7,395 nt of DNA, from the NCBI GenBank assembly GCA_002352055.1, contig DEHS01000092.1, positions 61,729 through 69,123 of the forward strand. The letters are read 5' to 3'. Position 1 is the first letter of the stretch; the number at the start of each line of letters is the position of its first letter. The notes below the pieces were generated by a model. It did not search any database. It worked only from the letters and a program-made list of their open reading frames with translations, and was not told the origin of the DNA. This document shows positions 5,558-7,395 of this stretch, one piece after another. The position numbers and the translations under genes were made by a program. Source of the stretch: Legionellaceae bacterium UBA2794 (GTDB lineage Bacteria; Pseudomonadota; Gammaproteobacteria; Legionellales; Legionellaceae).

Positions 5558-6340
5558 GTGGTACTCGTGTTAAGAGTGATACAGTGTTTTTTTATTTTAT
5601 CATTGATGTTATTACAAGCATGTCAGCCTATCAAAGATACCGAAACTCCTGTCAGTAAAAAAACAGATCTTTCCCAAGCTGCATCGTATAATACCCAGTT
5701 AGGCCTGGAATATTTAAAACAGGGCGATAGACCTCGAGCTAAAAGTAAATTACTTACTGCACTTAAGCAGAAGCCCAAATCAGCGGATGTGAATGCTGCT
5801 TTGGCCTATTTTTTTGAACAGACAAATGAATTAGACCAGGCGAAAAAGTACTATGGTAATGCAATGAAATTGTCACCAACAGGTGCTCAATTAAATAATT
5901 ATGGTGCTTTTCTGTGTCGACAGGGTGAGTATAAAAATGCAGAAATTTATTTTAAAAAAGCTGTTGAGGATGTTCATTACCTAAATACGGCAGCAGCTTA
6001 TGAAAATGCGGGGTTATGCTCTCTTGCTATACCCGATGACAGTAAAGCCAAGCTCTTTTTTACCAGCGCATTGCAACACGATCCCTCGAGAAGAGAATCT
6101 TTGTATGAGTTGATTAAACTTGAAATGAAGCTAAATCAGGACAATGAAGCATTTAACTTACTACAAAAATATTCCCATCTGGTTTTAAATGACCCGGTTT
6201 TATTAAACGCAGGAAAAAATATTGCTATTAAAGCAGGAAAATACGATATGGCTTTAACATATAAGAATAGATTAAAAAAATTAGAGCATAATACTGTTAA
6301 CAGTGGAGTCAATAATGAACACAACAGCCACAATGGATGA
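5558..6340 (+). CDS. pilF: Type IV pilus biogenesis lipoprotein PilF/PilW (TPR protein)
   Basis: PilF (PilW in Neisseria) is an outer-membrane lipoprotein pilotin that brings the PilQ secretin to the outer membrane, where pilus fibres leave the cell. The 260-residue protein begins with a hydrophobic signal peptide ending in a type II lipobox, LQAC, with Cys22 as the lipidated residue. Tandem TPR helices run from about residue 43 to 240. They include SYNTQLGLEYLKQGDRPRA, the family-typical LNNYGAFLCRQGEYKNAE (112-129), and a later repeat around 163-205. The tail from about 243 is polar and disordered. The chosen start is GTG 5558, four bases after AAGG. GTG 5567 is also possible and would leave a slightly shorter signal peptide. 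The 3' end overlaps rodZ by 26 bases. Confidence 0.9.
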   Translation: MVLVLRVIQCFFILSLMLLQACQPIKDTETPVSKKTDLSQAASYNTQLGLEYLKQGDRPRAKSKLLTALKQKPKSADVNAALAYFFEQTNELDQAKKYYGNAMKLSPTGAQLNNYGAFLCRQGEYKNAEIYFKKAVEDVHYLNTAAAYENAGLCSLAIPDDSKAKLFFTSALQHDPSRRESLYELIKLEMKLNQDNEAFNLLQKYSHLVLNDPVLLNAGKNIAIKAGKYDMALTYKNRLKKLEHNTVNSGVNNEHNSHNG

Positions 6341-6875
6341 AATAAATAATACAGATAGAGGTAATCCGGGTATACAATTGTCAACTATTCGCCAGCAAAA
6401 AGGATATACTATTGAATATGTTGCAAGCAAATTGCATTTAAGAGTACGAATTATCGAATTAATTGAAAACGGCGAATTTAACCTTCTTCCTGAACCAGTA
6501 TTTGTGAAAGGCTATTTAAGAGCTTATTCTAAACTGTTAGGAGTTTCAGCCGAACCGTTCCTATCTATTTTTGATGCTCAATATGTTTTTGAAAAAAAAC
6601 CAGAGCGTGCATTATGGCAGAGTAAACGGGAGTCCCATAAAGCGGAGTATTTTATCCGTTGGTTTACTATCTTATTTGCTTTGGGTGTATTAGTTGCAGT
6701 TGGTTTTTGGTGGCAAAAAAATAAAGAAAGTCAACCGATGTATTCAGCAACAGAAACTGCAAATCAATTATCATTAGAACAATCTAACGAATTGAAGCTT
6801 ACTGATCTGTCAAAAATGCAGTCATTATTAACGCCGAACTCCCAGATGTCACCTTTGGAGAAGCAAGGTGGCTGA
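6315..6875 (+). CDS. rodZ: RodZ-like cytoskeletal protein, short form without the periplasmic domain
   Basis: RodZ is an inner-membrane protein that links the MreB cytoskeleton to the cell-wall elongation machinery. The N-terminal cytoplasmic helix-turn-helix domain (about residues 18-82) contains GIQLSTIRQQKGYTIEYVA and the RodZ-typical PVFVKGYLRAYSKLLG. A basic juxtamembrane segment and one membrane span (about 112-133, FIRWFTILFALGVLVAVGFWW) follow. Only about 50 polar residues lie beyond it. E. coli RodZ is about 340 residues and carries a periplasmic beta domain (DUF4115) that is absent here. The ATG at 6315, six bases after GGAG (6305-6308), is preferred to the in-frame GTG at 6303, which would contain that ribosome site. 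The gene overlaps pilF at its start and hisS at its end, so there is no room for a lost domain downstream. It could instead be a membrane-bound HTH protein of another role. Confidence 0.85.
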   Translation: MNTTATMDEINNTDRGNPGIQLSTIRQQKGYTIEYVASKLHLRVRIIELIENGEFNLLPEPVFVKGYLRAYSKLLGVSAEPFLSIFDAQYVFEKKPERALWQSKRESHKAEYFIRWFTILFALGVLVAVGFWWQKNKESQPMYSATETANQLSLEQSNELKLTDLSKMQSLLTPNSQMSPLEKQGG

Positions 6876-7395
6876 ACGAATTCAAGCAATCCGTGGCATG
6901 AATGATGTGTTACCTGATAAAACATCCAATTGGCGTTACATTGAGAAAAATTTTATCGATTGTCTTACTCGATATGGATATTCAGAAATCAGGTTTCCTG
7001 TTATAGAAAGCACTCAATTATTTAAAAGAACGATTGGGGAAGTCACCGATATAGTTGAAAAGGAAATGTATACCTTCAATGACTTGAATGGTGATAGCCT
7101 GACTCTACGACCAGAGGGTACTGCCGGTTGTGTTCGCGCTTGCCTTGAACATGGTTTGTTGCATAATCAACAGCAAAAACTATGGTACATGGGCCCTATG
7201 TTTCGTCATGAACGCCCTCAAAAGGGGAGATACAGGCAGTTTACCCAGTTTGGTGTTGAGGCTTTTGGTATGGCTGGAGCCAATATTGAGCTCGAACTCA
7301 TATCAATTTGTCATCGATTGTGGTCCCAGCTTGGTTTTGCCGATTCGGTTAAGCTGCAGATTAATACTCTGGGTGAGTTATCAGAGCGTAAGCTC
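6868..7395 (+). CDS. hisS: Histidyl-tRNA synthetase, N-terminal part (3' end outside window)
   Basis: HisRS charges tRNA-His with histidine in the cytosol. The first 176 residues are present, of about 420 in the full enzyme. MAERIQAIRGMNDVLPD is the usual class IIa HisRS beginning. Motif 1 falls around RFPVIESTQLFKRTIG (42-57), RPEGTAGCVRA (81-91) helps bind histidine and ATP, and motif 2 is GPMFRHERPQKGRYRQFTQ (109-127) with Arg113. The start is GTG at 6868, seven bases after GGAG (6857-6860). It lies inside the end of rodZ, overlapping by 8 bases, so translation is probably coupled. No ATG fits as an earlier start. The frame stays open to the last base. Confidence 0.96.
   Translation, partial: MAERIQAIRGMNDVLPDKTSNWRYIEKNFIDCLTRYGYSEIRFPVIESTQLFKRTIGEVTDIVEKEMYTFNDLNGDSLTLRPEGTAGCVRACLEHGLLHNQQQKLWYMGPMFRHERPQKGRYRQFTQFGVEAFGMAGANIELELISICHRLWSQLGFADSVKLQINTLGELSERKL

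Noticed and set aside
6136..6384. Minus-strand hydrophobic open frame of 82 codons across the pilF-rodZ junction
   Set aside because: The hydrophobic residues arise from reading A-rich Lys/Asn codons in reverse; there is no supporting start or context.

Overview
The window reads as chromosomal DNA of a gammaproteobacterium, most likely Legionella or a close relative. This rests on the low GC content, the ndk-rlmN-pilF-rodZ-hisS order, and two lineage-specific coiled-coil proteins set among housekeeping genes. It also fits my memory of the L. pneumophila locus around lpg1544-lpg1553. No database search was possible, so genus and locus numbers are inference.

Layout. (1) 2-1877, plus strand: the 3' part of minC, then lpxH with a 4-base overlap, then an unrecognised 239-aa coiled-coil protein 14 bases further on. 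The third gene may be a Dot/Icm effector of the RavY type. These look like one operon ending at a perfect 32-bp palindrome (1881-1912). (2) 1916-2536, minus strand: a MiaE-type diiron tRNA hydroxylase, convergent with the first operon. (3) 2607-3488, plus strand: an unrecognised 293-aa soluble helical protein, divergent from miaE. (4) 3489-3896: 408 bases with no intact gene. It holds a repeat or IS-end-like segment with hairpins, what looks like a decayed GIY-YIG nuclease gene, and the ndk promoter. (5) 3897-7395, plus strand: ndk and rlmN (17 bases apart), a short gap with its own -10 element, then pilF, rodZ and hisS joined by overlaps. hisS runs off the right edge.

Function. The right half is a conserved gammaproteobacterial cluster: nucleotide pools (Ndk), rRNA/tRNA methylation (RlmN), type IV pilus secretin assembly (PilF/PilW), cell-shape scaffold (RodZ) and histidyl-tRNA synthetase. 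ispG, usual between rodZ and hisS, is absent, and RodZ lacks its C-terminal periplasmic domain. The left half covers division-site placement (MinC) and lipid A synthesis (LpxH), with accessory genes inserted. I see no CRISPR array, intact transposase, tRNA or rRNA gene, and no convincing new multi-gene system. The parts most worth a second look are the two uncharacterised coiled-coil proteins and the 3489-3896 intergenic region.
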